DNA of 64,000 nt from Phoronis australis. Its lineage: Eukaryota; Phoronida; Phoronidae. The stretch lies in assembly GCA_002633005.1 (NCBI GenBank), contig NMRA01000693.1:101691-165690 (forward strand), given 5' to 3'. The notes under the pieces were generated by a model. That model saw only the letters and a list, made by a program, of their open reading frames with translations. It was not told where the DNA came from and did no database searches. The first letter of the stretch is position 1, and each line of letters starts with the position of its first letter. This document shows positions 15,301 to 30,300 of the stretch, piece after piece. Both the position numbers and the translations under genes were made by a program.

Positions 15301-18300
15301 TAGCAGTTGCGCCTCCAAGGTACTGTAAAAAGTTTCCGTGAATCTTTATGAAAATGCAAACCATCACTAGTAGTTAGAGTTAATTTAACAACTAGTCTAA
15401 GGGTTTCCCAATATCCGATAATCTAAAGATGAGATCTGCATATGATAACGAATATATATTGGGGAACACCCTTTTTACCCAACGCTATTCTCTCCTCCCA
15501 TCTCCCAGGCCGTCTCTAATTTTACCTCCGGGTACGCAAACTCTTTCATCGCCATTGTCAAAAAAGCAGACGAGGAAACCATGGGGGCTCAAATCTCACT
15601 TTGCAAAAGTTCACAGTCAGTGACAATGTTTGTTGACCTGGCTGATGTGGTTTTGCAACCGCTGAGAATGGTATTGTCATAAATTGGCAAATGGCGAGTT
15701 GAGTTACAAAAACTGAAATAGTATTGCATTTGATGAGTAAGCCTCGGCCAAAACTGAACCTGCATACTCTGCATGATTTTTGCAATGCTCTCCAATAAGC
15801 TATTACGAATTGGTTTTAAAATGTTCCACTTTTCATGCAGTGCAATAAAAAGTAAGATTTTTTATGGTTTTCATGAAATGAAAATGAAGTATTTCAGAAA
15901 ACTCTGATACCATTTTTGAGATCCCTAATTTGAACATTAAAATTACATAAAAGTTAATGTTAATTGTTTTGATATCAATGTACTTTTCTTTTTTGGTACA
16001 TTTTATTAAAAAGATATGGTCACATGCTCTTAGCATATATGTAATTATCTATATGTATATGTATATGTATATATACAGGTTGCACATTTTGAGCATTAAT
16101 GTTCCCCTTAAAACATTCAACTACTGAACCGGGGTAGTCCTGGTCACCCACGACCTTCAAAAAATTGAAGTACACTGACCTGAAGCTCAAAGGATTGCCT
16201 TCGCCATTAGGATAGTTACCGAAGCAAAAGTTAATTTGGCACTCTCTAACCGACACGTGTATTCAAGTAGCTAAGTATGCAAAAACGTCAAAATTCTATA
16301 ACTGACATGATGTACAAATGTCATCAAAGTCATTGAAGATGGAAACCAGATAAATTTAAGCGCAAATTCCCTCTATTTGTTCTCGCTGTTCAAAATTTTG
16401 AAACTCAAATGACTGAGAAACTTCCTGTCAAAAAACTGCGCGAGAATAATGCAGTATATATTCTGCAAAAAACTTTGATTCCAATGTTGGTTACGTATTC
16501 AATAACTATTTTTGCATGAAATAAATAGTCTCGAAATACTTCAACTTTATGCGGAATTCCATTATTAGGAGATTCGAATTTGATCCTTAGGCAATGAATA
16601 ACGTACTGGTCCTATATGGAAAAACTAGGTCAGCCACAAAAGATGTGACCAGCCACAAATGTAGGGGGTACAGTGCTTGTGAACAAGGCTGAGATTTGAC
16701 TCTTAAAACTGCGAGAAAAGAATGATTATTTTAAAAAATAATTAAAATTTGTTTCATAGTATTGAGAGGCTGTGGTAGACTTGAGACTTGGTAAGTGAAA
16801 ATTTCAACAATGCAGCCATTCTAAATTTACTGCAGATGTTAACATGATGTACCCAGTGATCACTGCTACTGGTGATAACCGTAACTCCCGTGGACTTGAA
16901 ACTGAGAGTGAAACGCTTAAAAAACGAGTGGAGAAATAAAACTACTAGACTTTCAAATTTACAATCTACGACATATCTGTAACCTATGACAGACTTTCCA
17001 CAAAATTGCTATCAAACTTCATTGTTAAATTACGATCGTTTTTCAGAAAACTGTGCATTTTTAGCATATACATTCATGGGGTGGGCGCTTATTTTAGAGA
17101 AGTCTGAAAACACGTGGGGGGCGCTTATAGAGACATGGGCGCTTAGGGTGAATATAGTATTGTACTGATCAAGGATTCAGTTGCATAAAATTAACTTTCA
17201 TGGTATGAGAACGGATAGTTAAAAAGTTCTTTGACGAGACGTAAAAGATCTGCACAAAGGCTGACACTGAAGTGTAACTTATCAAATCATGTATACAAGG
17301 TATGGTCTTATGTTTGGAAGTGTAACATTTTTAAATTTTCCTCACGAAACGCCTCTAAAACACCATGTTCGACAGTTTGAACTCTGTAACAATGTGCTGT
17401 TGCATTATTTCCCTGGAATGGTTTTACCTAGTTATATAACAGTATTTAGCATGCTTGTGGTTAAGGCTGATAGGCAGAAAACAATTTAAAGAAGAAAAAT
17501 TACTGGCTATCTATAAGAAAAATGTCATGGCCTGATATTCTGGGTTTTTCAATTTGTCTGAAAAATGAAAATAAAACAACAATAATGGATCAACTGAAAT
17601 TTTGGGATATAATCACATTCTTTGTCAACAGAAACAGATTAGTAAAATCAAACATGATATGACAAATGACAGCTGATATTTGGAGAAATGATAGATTGTT
17701 GTGAACAAAGGAAAAGATCTAATTTAAGAAGTCTTTAAAAATTACCCGGTATGTAGTTCACCTACGAACAAGGCCTTAGTCATGACATTTTATGATACAG
17801 CATATAATTATATCTAAATGATAGCAAGTAGCAGCATATATTAAAGAAAACAACAACAGTTTCAATACTTGACATGTTTCGGTGTCATTTATTCAACACC
17901 ATCATCAGAAGTAGACCAGGAACAACAAAGGAGCTTAAAATTCATGAGGCTTTACACATGAGTTGGTGCAGGCCCAATCTCAATAGGCAACTGACACACC
18001 ACAGGTTGTCATTGTTGGTCTAGTTCATTGTCACTCCCTGTAACTGACTGTATCAGTATTCTGTGCTTCATTACTTGTTGCTGGGCCTAGCTAGGTGGCC
18101 ACTGTATTCCCACTTCTGATGATGGTGTTGAATAAATGACACCAAAACATGTCAAGTCTTAAAACCGTTGTTGTTTCTTTAATAAAATTATATATTACTT
18201 GAAAGTAATGTAACACCCAAAGGTCAAGTTCTCGAAATGAAGACAAAATATAAAGAACTGTTGTCACTCAAGTATCTTGACAATAATTTCACATTAAAAT

Positions 18301-21300
18301 TGGTTTGACGATCACACAACAAATCAATAATTCTTGGCATTGTCTGTCATCCATTCATTGAAATCAGGGATGGCGACTAAACCAAGTAAATGAAACACTG
18401 ATTTCAAAATACTCCTCTGTGATTTGTAAAGTGGGGTTAGGTCACACCAGTAGAGGCAGTGTTCTCCACAACCTGTTTTAACTCGACGCTGTAAGGAGTT
18501 TGGATTTTGCAGCAGCGCTGAGTTTAGAAAGCACTGCGTGCTGCGCCAGGTTTAAATCTTTGGCTGGCTTGGCACTTCAGCCCTCGGCACCAATGCAGAG
18601 CCTGATTTAACCAATATCAAGCCCAATTCAGAACTCTTGAGGCAGTCAACAAGGAAGAGTGTCATTAATAACACTAATTCGGTGAAGATTTTGTGTTCAG
18701 TGTTTTACCCAAATCGGCACCAAGCTGTATATTAAGTATACTGCTTTGCCGCACAAAGGTTAGTTATGATGCTTCACCCAAGAACCAGAACGCCCTTTTT
18801 TTCTTGACTAAAACGTCAAATTGGAGAAAATGACTTTCATTATGTTCTAAAACTTATGCAGTGGTAAAATTATAATTATTTAGCTAAAAAGCGTGCAACG
18901 TGGTTGGTTTGTGGTTAAAACTCAAAGCGCCGCGTGTTACAAAGCGAAGTGTCCTGTAGCGCACAAAAGATTTTGTTGCATTAATCGGCACGAGACCTGC
19001 CTATGCATACGTAGTAGCTCCATTGAATGATCTGTGTAGGCCTACCGGTAATAAATCTTAGCTTGTTTGTCATTGTGGTTTCAGTCCCCGGCGGTCCTGT
19101 TTTCTGGTGCGGCGGTCCTGTTTTCTGGTGCGGCGGTCATGTTTTTAGGTGCGTCAGTCCCATTTTCTGGTGCGGCGGTCCCATTTGATCCCCGGAGGTC
19201 CCATTTTGGGCGAGTCGGTCCGATTTAAGAGGACCGGCAGTCATGTTGTTTCCCACACATGAGCATGCACACAGTAATGATGAAGAGATGAGAAGGTGTC
19301 AATTATTGATATTGAACATATCTAGACATATGTGTACAGTTTGGATTTAGTATTGTGGAGAACACAGGGAGGATAGCACTGTGACTTCATAGAGGGTGTA
19401 GGTTTGACTCCATGTTGTGGTGTACCTCAGAAAACCATATTTCTCAGCGACACGGTTTAGTTTAAGANTATATTATGTAACACCCAAAGGTCAAGTTCTC
19501 GAAATGAAGACAAAATATAAAGAACTGTTGTCACTCAAGTATCTTGACAATAACTTCACATTAAAATTGGTTTGACGATCACACAACAAATCAATAATTC
19601 TTGGCATTGTCTGTCATCCATTCATTGAAATACTCCTCTGTGATTTGTAAAGTGGGGTTAGGTCACACCAGTAGAGGCAGTGTTCTCCACAACCTGTTTT
19701 AACTCGACGCTGTAAGGAGTTTGGATTTTGCAGCAGCGCTGAGTTTAGAAAGCACTGCGCGCTGCGCCAGGTTTAAATCTTTGGCTGGCTTGGCACTTCA
19801 GCCCTCGCCACCAATGCAGAGCCTGATTTAACCAATATCAAGCCCAATTCAGAACTCTTGAGGCAGTCAACAAGGAAGAGTGTCGTTAATAACACTAATT
19901 CGGTGAAGATTTTATGTGTTCAGTGTTTTACCCAAATCGGCGCCAAGCTGTATATTAAGTATACTGCTTTGCCGCACAAAGGCTAGTTATGATGCTTCAC
20001 CCAAGAACCAGAACGCCCTTTTTTTTCTTGACTAAAACGTCAAATTGGAGAAAATGACTTTCATTATGTTCTAAAACTTATGCAGTGGTAAAGTTATAAT
20101 TATTTAGCTAAAAAGCGTGCAACGTGGTTGGTTTGTGGTTAAAACTCAAAGCGCCGCGTGTTACAAAGCGAAGTGTCCTGTAGCGCACAAAAGATTTTGT
20201 TGCATTAATCGGCACAAGACCTGCCTATGCATACGTAGTAGCTCCATTGAATGATCTGTGTAGGCCTACCGGTAATAAATCTTAGCTTGTTTGTCATTGT
20301 GGTTTCAGTCCCCGGCGGTCCTGTTTTCTGGTGCGGCGGTCCTGTTTTCTGGTGCGGCGGTCATGTTTTTAGGTGCGTCAGTCCCATTTTCTGGTGCGGC
20401 GGTCCCATTTGATCCCCGGAGGTCCCATTTTGGGCGAGTCGGTCCGATTTAAGAGGACCGGCAGTCATGTTGTTTCCCACACATGAGCATGCACACAGTA
20501 ATGATGAAGAGATGAGAAGGTGTCAATTATTGATATTGAACATATCTAGACATATGTGTACAGTTTGGATTTAGTATTGTGGAGAACACAGGGAGGATAG
20601 CACTGTGACTTCATAGAGGGTGTAGGTTTGACTCCATGTTGTGGTGTACCTCAGAAAACCATATTTCTCAGCGACACGGTTTAGTTTAAGAAATTTAAGT
20701 AGAATTTCAATGCAATCTGAAATGCTAAACTTGTCGTAAAGTTAGCCACACTCTGCAGGTTGTTCTCCCATGTTCTCTCTGTTGTACCTTCTGGCACGTT
20801 ATTTTGCCGCTATCACAAACAGTGGACCAACCTGGGACAAAACATTATCTGAATTCCAATTGTGCCCCATTGCTCTACACAGAGATTGTGCCAAGACAAC
20901 ATGGATAAATTGATCACTGCAAACCTAGATGAATTTTCCCTTTAACGCCACTGCATCCATGTCGATTGTACTTGCAGGATTCCCACACTCTGTAGAGAAC
21001 GCTGCCACTTGAACCAAAATGATGAGCCAACAAACAATTGCACTCCTTGTGATCTACATGACAGTTGCGGTCATCATACTTATCTTGAACTTTATGTTCA
21101 CCTACGTCATCATCCACCACAAACTACTCAGAATGTCCACGCTATATGGCGCAGTTTCAGTGAGCATGGCAGACTCACTGTTTGGATTTTCCACACTCAT
21201 CTCCTGCATTCATCTGATAGTCAATAAGAAGATGCATACCAGCATTTGTCAAGGGACAGCCTTTGTGATTTCACTGTCAATGACCGCCTCTGTATTCAAC

Positions 21301-24300
21301 TTGATCTTTTTGGCCATAGACAGATGGCTGGCTGCAGTTTTCCCTTTCAAGTACAAGATGATAATGACAAGGAAGTGGGTGACTGCAATAATAAGTGCCA
21401 TCTGGTGCACATGTCTTGTCCTGTGGATTCTCCCACTAATGGGACTTGGTGGCTACAAGTACAACAGGTCAGAGATCATCTGTTACTTTGACCTCATTGC
21501 TCACCCAAAGCAGTGGGTCACATACATGAGCTTGATATTCATTCCCTCATTCTTAATCATCACTTTGTGTGGGATTCACCTCATCAAGGTAATCCATGCT
21601 GCCAGCTGTCAGAGCCGTCAGGAAATGACACAGCACCAACTTGCAAAGCAAAGAGTACGGACAAGGAACACCCAAACTTTCAAGTTTATCTGCATCATTA
21701 TCATGATGTTTTACATTGCGTGGCTCCCATTTTGTATTGAGCACACGGTAAAAGCGATACAAATTGACCTTCACATCCCTGAATGGATTGAAATAGCCAT
21801 GTTTGTACTTGCTCAGACGAACTCATTTTGGAACCCCATAATCTTTTTTATGGCCAATCAGTCATTTCGAGTCGCACTCGTAAAATGTTTTAAAATAAAA
21901 TGTAACCATGCTGTTGCAACCATTCCCAACGCTTGCAAGCCTTCACCTCGAGGCTCACAACTTCAACACAGGCAACAAAACGTACCAACTGCGGAAGAAA
22001 CAGTGTGAACACTGATGCAATTTGGTGGTAAATGACCGTTGCAGCAAAATCTCAAGTTGTGAAACTGACTAGTTTGAAAGAGCACATCATCGACCTTACA
22101 CTGAAGCTTGAACTGACTGAAGTCAGTATTGTGTAAAATATACCCATGATATTAGTGGCCTTTTCTTCCAGATTGGATTACTACATTGCACTCATTTCAA
22201 CACATGGATTGAAGTTTGTTGTTAGAGTAGAGAAAGAATTATAATTCTGATTGTGAATTTAACAATATAAAATAAATATGCTTGGTTGAAAAAGACATTC
22301 TATTTATACTTCATACTGCACTTCGCCCTATTTAGCAGGTTAAAAATATCGTAAATCAAAGTAGAACGCAGTTGCGTATGTGCACTTACAGCTCTTCATG
22401 TCTATGCAGGTGCATAGTGAGTTACAGGCTTATAACATGGCATAAAATATGGGTCCTTGATACACTATGAAAGAACAAGTGGGTAAGTTAGAATGTCAAC
22501 ACTCAGAAAACTGAACTTAATGACCCCAAAATTGCATCCAATAGCCTTAAAGCTTAGTACAAAGCTTTTCATTAGTATACCAAACTAATGTGTGAAATGG
22601 AAAATTCTAGCTCAAAAATCAGTTTTGAAAATTTTAGTATAATGCTGATTTGATTCACAAGTCCTATGAATAAATGTTGACTTTTGTAAACAAGTGCAAC
22701 GCAGAGCGTTGAAATGCGCCCACGAATGCATCGCAAACAGTGTGCTTTTAGGGTTGTATATTTGTATCATCAAAATGGCCACTAGATGGTGCAAAATACG
22801 TCGAATCTGTCTGAAAACCTGCAAATGCCATAGTTTCTTTAAAAGAAAGCCATTTACATTTCATTAAAATTCTTCGAGGAACTTCAAAGAAACCGAGGAA
22901 AAAGAAAAAAACATGAAATTGCCACTAGGGGGCACAGTGTTCATCCGATCTGTCTAAAAGTCGTCGTCTTTTCTCGTTAACTTCACTAAATACACGAGCT
23001 AAATTTAATGAAAATCCTGCAGAGGGCTTAGGAAATACAGATATGGGTGCAAAAAACCTAAACCGCCACTAGGAGGCACCACAATAGTCGAAGTCATCAG
23101 AAAATTATCGTCAACCATCCCCTTCATAAAAAGAACATACCAAAACTTTCGCAATCATCCTTAGAGTGGTTGGTTGACAGAGGAACGGATGCCAAAAAAC
23201 ACTCGAAAACAACAAAAATGGCCACTAGGTGGCGCAAAGTACGTAGAATCCATCCGAAAACGGGAGGATAGCATCACAGGCCTTCATCCAGGATTTCGAA
23301 AATAGGGTGTCCAAAATGAGGTTCCCAATATTCCAGGGCGTCCATAATTCCGACGCGTAACCCCCCATCCCCAGCAATCCCCCCAAACACACAGATTTTT
23401 TTTACAAAAAAATGCATAGACCAAGGTTTTTACATCTAAGTTTACAAAACAGCCTTCTGTAGTGAGCATTTTAATAAAACATTGGTGTAGACCAAGACTT
23501 TTACAATGCTATCAACCAAGTGTGAGCATAGCAACATTGTATATACTTTGTATATACATTGTATATTTCTTCCTGCTTTGAAAAAAGAGCCCCCACTGTG
23601 AGCCTTCAGAGGCTTCCTAGTAATCATTACAATGTGTGTGTCCAAACTTGAAAGGTTCCTATTGACAGTGGGCGTCCAAATGATACATTGGGCGTCCTTG
23701 CCAGGGCGTCCATATTAGTGCTGGGGCGTCCATTTGGACGCCCAGGACGTACGCTGCATGAAGGCCTGNNNNNNNNNNNNNNNNNNNNNNNNNNNNNNNN
23801 NNNNNNNNNNNNNNNNNNNNNNNNNNNNNNNNNNNNNNNNNNNNNNNNNNNNNNNNNNNNCTGCTATTATAATGCTGGAAAATTTCAACTGGTGTGTTAA
23901 GTAGGATGTACCAATGACTTACGAATAACAGCAAACACTTTGAAATAGATAAATAAGGACATCGTGTCCATACATTACCCACTGTCAAAAAATATCCATG
24001 AAAAAGACAGTGGCTGCGACTGATAAAGCAGGAGAATTTCGATCCCAGCCATTGCTAAACAGCAAAAAATAAACATGTGAGCTAATCAAATAATTGGAGG
24101 AACTGACAGTGATATTTATTTCTCTGCTTTTAAATTTCTGTTCACCAAATCCGAGTTGGAATCAATAGCTCACTTGCGAGTTTCTCATTAGTCAATGTGA
24201 CGTCACCGGAAGGGAAGGGGGCAAAAGCCGCCATATTGCTCTTGTTTTGCCCCGAGTCTTTGCTACACACGCTAAATCTTACTGGAGTTCTTATGGTGAT

Positions 24301-27300
24301 TTTTAAGCTTAAAACGTTTACACAACTTAAGAGATGGTACATGGATTGTGGAATAACAGTGAATGGACGAAGAAAATGTGAACTTGTGATGTTGTGCGAA
24401 AATGTGAACGGACTGAAATTGGAACTCAACCCGGTCTAGGCCTGAATGCTGCAGGCATACAGCTTTACAGGGGCTATAGTATATCCCCATAGTTATTCAC
24501 TTCAGAATACAGCAAATAAAATCAAATGAAACATGCATATGTGCACATAGAGTTATAATTAACACATACCCTGACTCTGGATACAATTTAGCCAACAAAT
24601 AACTTGAACATGTCCATGAAAAACTCGCTGTTGGCTCGAGTTTCTCTCACCGGGCGCCACTTGGAGGAAGTTACGTGAAATCACGCCTGTTGACCAACAA
24701 AAAGTCCAAGGGATACAAACCTTATGAATTTCACTTGATATTTTCTCATGCTATTTTGCAAGTGTCACGCGCCATGTCACGTCACAGGTCTCGCGTTTTG
24801 CTCAGTCTCGCGCTAGCCTTTGCTTCCTACTCACCTGACTCGGTTGAAATACTTTGTGGTTATCGTACACGCGGTCAAAGTTAACAGTAACCACTAACTG
24901 GAGTTGAAATTATTCACCAAAGTCACCTGAATTGCCATAGCTATCCTTCATCGAAGATATGTTTAGAAGCAGAAAGGATAACTGAAGAAAGTAAGCACCT
25001 TTTTAGGTGATAATTTTAGGTGTAGAATGTATTTTTGACAAGGTGAAGTGAGCGGATTTCGCCTACCACCTGTATGAAATACACCAGACGAAATTAGTAC
25101 AGAATGCGATAAAATGTATTGTAGTGCGAATCTGAATTTCGTTTGCCATAACAGCAATGCTTGTTTGGCATTTTTTTAACTAAATGGCTAAAAACTTGAA
25201 GAAAATGACAGAATACACTCTGCTACCGTATTGGGCAAATGGCCAAACGACAAGCTTTTGCCCCACTTCCCGTTACGTCACAGTTAAGTCTCACATAATC
25301 TCGCGTTATTGTTATAAACTCGCAAAAGGACTATTGGAAGCCACTTTTACACTCTAGAGTCCCCTATTGGGTTTTGGCTTGGATTTTCACCTGTACTAGG
25401 TCTATCATATAGTGTGATTTGTATAGCAAAACATTTGCTAAAATTCTGAGCGTTTGCAACAATGTGGTAAGCCTCTGAAAATAGAAATATGTCAATTTTA
25501 GCAAATATTTTTCTCCCAAACTGAAGCATAATTTTTACCCTCATGTGACGATTACTCAAGCTTGATAAGTTAAGTGTTAATTGCAGAATTGCTTAATAAA
25601 CAATAATTTTTAACATGGTGACCTGTTTCAAAGGTAGCAAAAGATAAGTAAGGTTGTTTATTCTGCGTCAATTTCACACCAAAATGCAAAGTATGGCAAA
25701 GCTTCCACAACTGCGTTTGTTAGGATACTGTTTTGGAATACTGTGCATGCATTATTTTGCTTCACCACAGTGTGAAAACAACCTGGACTGTCAAAATTAG
25801 GACTTATCACAGTGAGCGGATTCATTTCATACAAAAAACAATGATTGACGTAAATGGTAAACCTGAGTTTAGCAAAACACCCAGTTCATATGGTGAGAGA
25901 AACTAATAATCATTTGGTGCATCAAACATGCATTGTCTGCTATGTCATTCTCTTCTTCATGGGAAAGTAAACGACAAATTACAGATAAACTGGTGATTCC
26001 ATTGTGATCTTTGCTGTCATTACTGTAGCTTTTCAATAGCAAATATTAATCACATTGGCTTTGGGCCAAATTAGTAATAGGAAACCCAGCACAACTGTTG
26101 TCAACAGAGCTTTAACCTTTGCATACGACTGCTTTTATTACTTTGCGCATGCAAGCGCAGAGTTTTTTACAAGTTGATCTTGTTACTCGTGACCATCATC
26201 GTAACGTTGGATATGTACGTAACTTATGTAGATATAAAATGTTGACAACAATTAGGCTGGATTTTCTAGCATGTATTCAGTAGATGAAGACCAGCTTGGA
26301 ATTCTGCAGACGCTCGAAGAAAACCCGAGTGTGATGGCGTGCTTCAATGCATGACGATATCTCGCAGACTTATATCTTGCTTTTAAGTGTGTCTCACGTC
26401 TGAGGAATTCAGTCCTGGTCTACGATCCACGTAACTTATGCATTACGCAAAGATAAGTCTTCACAGCAGCACCACATCAAAAACAATAACAGAAATGTCT
26501 CTGTCATTAGTGAATTAGAATTACTACCACGAACTATTAAAGACCCCATATCTCAAAGGGTTAATCTAGTACAAACACTTGGAAATATACCAAACAAAGA
26601 AATAAAAAGATGTGACATCATGGTAATGTTTTCCTGCTTGCTGTAATGAAACTACATACTTTTTTAACACACTATTGTACCTCAGTTGAAGTCAGAAAAC
26701 CGGTGACTATTGCCATCACTTTCAGTGACTTGAGTTCCTTGTACATCTCAGTTAAAGAAAGATTCCCGAATTCAGGCTATGTTGCCATTGAAAACATACT
26801 GATACCAACTAAGAGTAAAATCCGTATTTTGTTTGGTTGTTTTCGACGCACATAATGATTTGTCTATTGACAAATTATACCTGATTCTTACCATGTGTTG
26901 TGTATCATTTAACAAAATTATGAGTTGAAAGTCATGCATACATTGCACCTCTTGCAGCCAGCACTAAATTTCAGTAATGAAACCCGTTCTGGTAAGGGGA
27001 AAATTTTTCTTGATTGTCAAGCGTCTCATTGCCATTCCGTGAAACTGATGCTAAGTATCCGACAATTGCCGTGGCAACCAACAACACACGGATAACTTGG
27101 CAGCAAATCGGTACCAGTCTTGTTGACCGACAGAATAGTAAAGCAGTAGAAAAATCAACCACAAATGACTGATTCACTGTGAAAAATCACCGCTTGCTGA
27201 ATTTATATTAATTTTAATTATTAAAGAAAACATGTTTTAAAATGTGATAAGAATTTGCAATCAATATCTCCACTGTCGGAAATTAAAAGTTCTGCAATTT

Positions 27301-30300
27301 ATCGATAAAAAGTGCAAACTGCATTGACCAAAAGGTGCCACTGAACAGGGAGGAGTGTAGTGTACTGTAATTTATGAACTGAATGTTGGCGATTAGAAAT
27401 TATTCCAGATGCTATTCAAGGCCTTTGAAGTGTTCATACTGTGTGAAGCAGTTCTTTGCGGCTTGGCGGCCAGACTGTGGGAGTAGCCTACAGATGCCAA
27501 ATTGTGTATCTGGTAAAATAAAAATTCTTCCTCAAACTTTAAACTCTGATACTTTGGTCATAGATCAAACATGCTTTCGCAAGTTATTTTGTTTTTATTA
27601 GCATGGGCCAGTACGCAATCCTAAAGCACATAAATATACTGCCTGATTGATTAGTAGTCCCTATTTACAAATGTGATAACAGAAATGTCAATATACTCAA
27701 TTACCAATTAAATATGATAAAAAATGACACAAGTTAACACTACATATTAAGAAAGTCTCCATGGATTGCCAAAAGAACAAAGTGGGTGTTTTGTGCAATG
27801 GGTTTGACCTCTATGTGACCTGCGCACCTGCGATGCTATTCAAGCATAGGACCACATGCGATTTTCTTTTGTTTTTTTAACCATGTCCAGAATGGTGGAA
27901 AAAGACAGTATTTTTGTGCAATGCAAACTTAGCAACTTCGAAAGCATATTCAATATAGCTAGTAGTCGTACTTGGTTCTAATATGTTGACAGCTTCACAA
28001 AGAAGTCATCTCACACCAAAGGTGATTGATCTGCCTTAATTAAGAGCTATTCATAGAGAACAAAAGGAAGAGATGGAACAACATAATAAGTTTCATTATT
28101 ATTCTTTTCAATTGCAAGTCTGTAGGCTTGCAAGGAATGATGAACAACCAGGATGATTTCCAGTCAAAAGTATACTAACCACTTGTTGTACAGCTGCATC
28201 AATGCATTTTTTCAAATAAATGTATCCGAAACTGAACAAGATCACTGAGTGGTGCAATGAAATGTAGACACATGTATCTTCCTTAACTGCACTACAGTTA
28301 TACACTTCTGTTTTGAGAGCCTCATAACATATTGACCTTTGAAGTCATACGCTGTGAATTATCTGTCTAACATGCAACTCTACCCAAATAATCAAGACAG
28401 CCAAATTTAAAAAAAAAAGATTTACAGATATTGATTTTTGCAATATGGTGACAATGTACACATCCTGAATAGAACAAACCTTTTAATGTTTGTTTAGTTT
28501 CCTTTTTCGCCATCCTTTGAACAAGAAAAAATAACATGCAAACATTGTTCTAAAATGCAAGAAAAATGACTTTTTATATGAATTACAATTCCCCCTTCAG
28601 CCCTGTGCAACTCAATCATTCTCACGAATTTGGACCCCCACTTTTCAAATCCTAGATGAGTCCCTGTTTCTACCTTCAGAAAATATACTTTTACTGATTC
28701 TAATATCAAAGAACTTACAACGAATTTGCAAAAGAATGGCTATCCCCTAGAATTAGTCAATAGGGTACTGAAAGCAAGACTCCAACGTAACCCTGATGAT
28801 GTTCATCATGTAGACAAAACTAACTACAAGTACTTTAAAATACCCTATGTTGGGTTTTACGCCAAAATTGCTCAACGAAAACTCAACAAATTGGTGAATG
28901 ATTACTGTGTGAACTTAAGAGTTGTATTAACATTCAAGTCTCTAAAACTGTCGANAAAAGTCCTCAGTCCATAATTGCAATAGAACGATATTATGAAATA
29001 CATTGCATTCTCCACTGTGAAAAGTCCTCAGTCCATAATTGCAAAAGAACGATATTATGAAATACATTGCATTCTCCACTGTGAAAAGTCCTCAGTCCAT
29101 AGGAACAGGATGCTCGATTTTGTTTTAAGGTTTTTTAAGACCTGATTGACAAGCGTGTGACTTAGACAAATGCCCAGTACAAAACTATTGAGTTTATGCA
29201 AAAGTGTACATTTTCTGAGAGCAACACGCGGGTAAAGGTTAATAACAAATTGTATATAAATTTGTGTGGTCACGTAACCCATGGTAAAAATTAGCAAAAG
29301 ATAAAGTACAAGTCATCCAAACAACAGTAACAAGAACGTGGTCAAATTTTGTTTCAAATAAATGTACAAGATGAAATCTCAGAAATGCTGACAAAGTTTT
29401 TTAAAATATCATTTTGCTTCTATTTGATGCATCTTTTGCTTTCTTCACTGAAATCATAATAGTCCTATTATTTAAAGCTCTCAAGCAAACACGGGTCATT
29501 TTAAAAACAATATTCCTAACAGTGTTTTAGAGAACAATGCAGAAATAACAGAATGTGAATGTTTCGTTTCATAAGAATCCAATTAACCATTTCTGAGAAA
29601 TGAACCCAAGCCAAATGTCGTATGGAGGTCACAAGGTATTGTATAATTTGCGAGATCCATGGGACGAGCATAAGCACAGCCCGCGGTTATCGCCTATGGT
29701 ACACTTTCATTGTTTTCCTTAGTTTTTTGTTCGCACTGTTCCGTTGAAACTCCAGCGAATATATGAAAAAATTATAATTCGCCCAGGTCTAACGATGTAT
29801 ATTGACATGCGAGAATGCAGTGCACGTGAAAAAAATGAACTGTTTCGTCTAATGTTCGTTACGTATTCAATAACTTAACATGAAAGTAAAAGCCTCGAAA
29901 TATTTCAACTTTTTACAGAATTCCAAGATTATTGGGCAATTTGTGTTTGCTCTGCGCGTGGCACTGTTTGCCATATACGGAAAGAGTAAGTCACCCAATC
30001 ACGTGCACAGAACCTGTTCGGCTGTGAACAAGACCAGAATTTGACTCTTAAAACTGCAAGGAAATAATGGTTCTTTTTAAGAATAAATTTGCTGTAGCGT
30101 AGTATGAAAGACTGTGATTGACTTTGGTCTTGGTAAGTGTCAATTTCCACAAAGCGTCCATTTATAATCCACTGCAGCAGACGCTAACAACCACACACAA
30201 CTCAGCGACAACTGGCAACGCCCATAGCCAGACTCCAAATTTGCGAGTAAGGAGCTTGGAAAACGATTGGAAAATGTAAAATTATGAGCAGCATACTTAA

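Larger units (their letters stand above)
13557..17840. other. Giant intron, 13.6-17.8 kb
   Basis: AT-rich, no gene recognised apart from the GC-rich island, the microsatellite and an old dispersed repeat listed separately. Confidence 0.6.

Noticed and set aside
19404-19425. tRNA-like B box (ggtttgactcc)
   Set aside because: No matching A box or cloverleaf.
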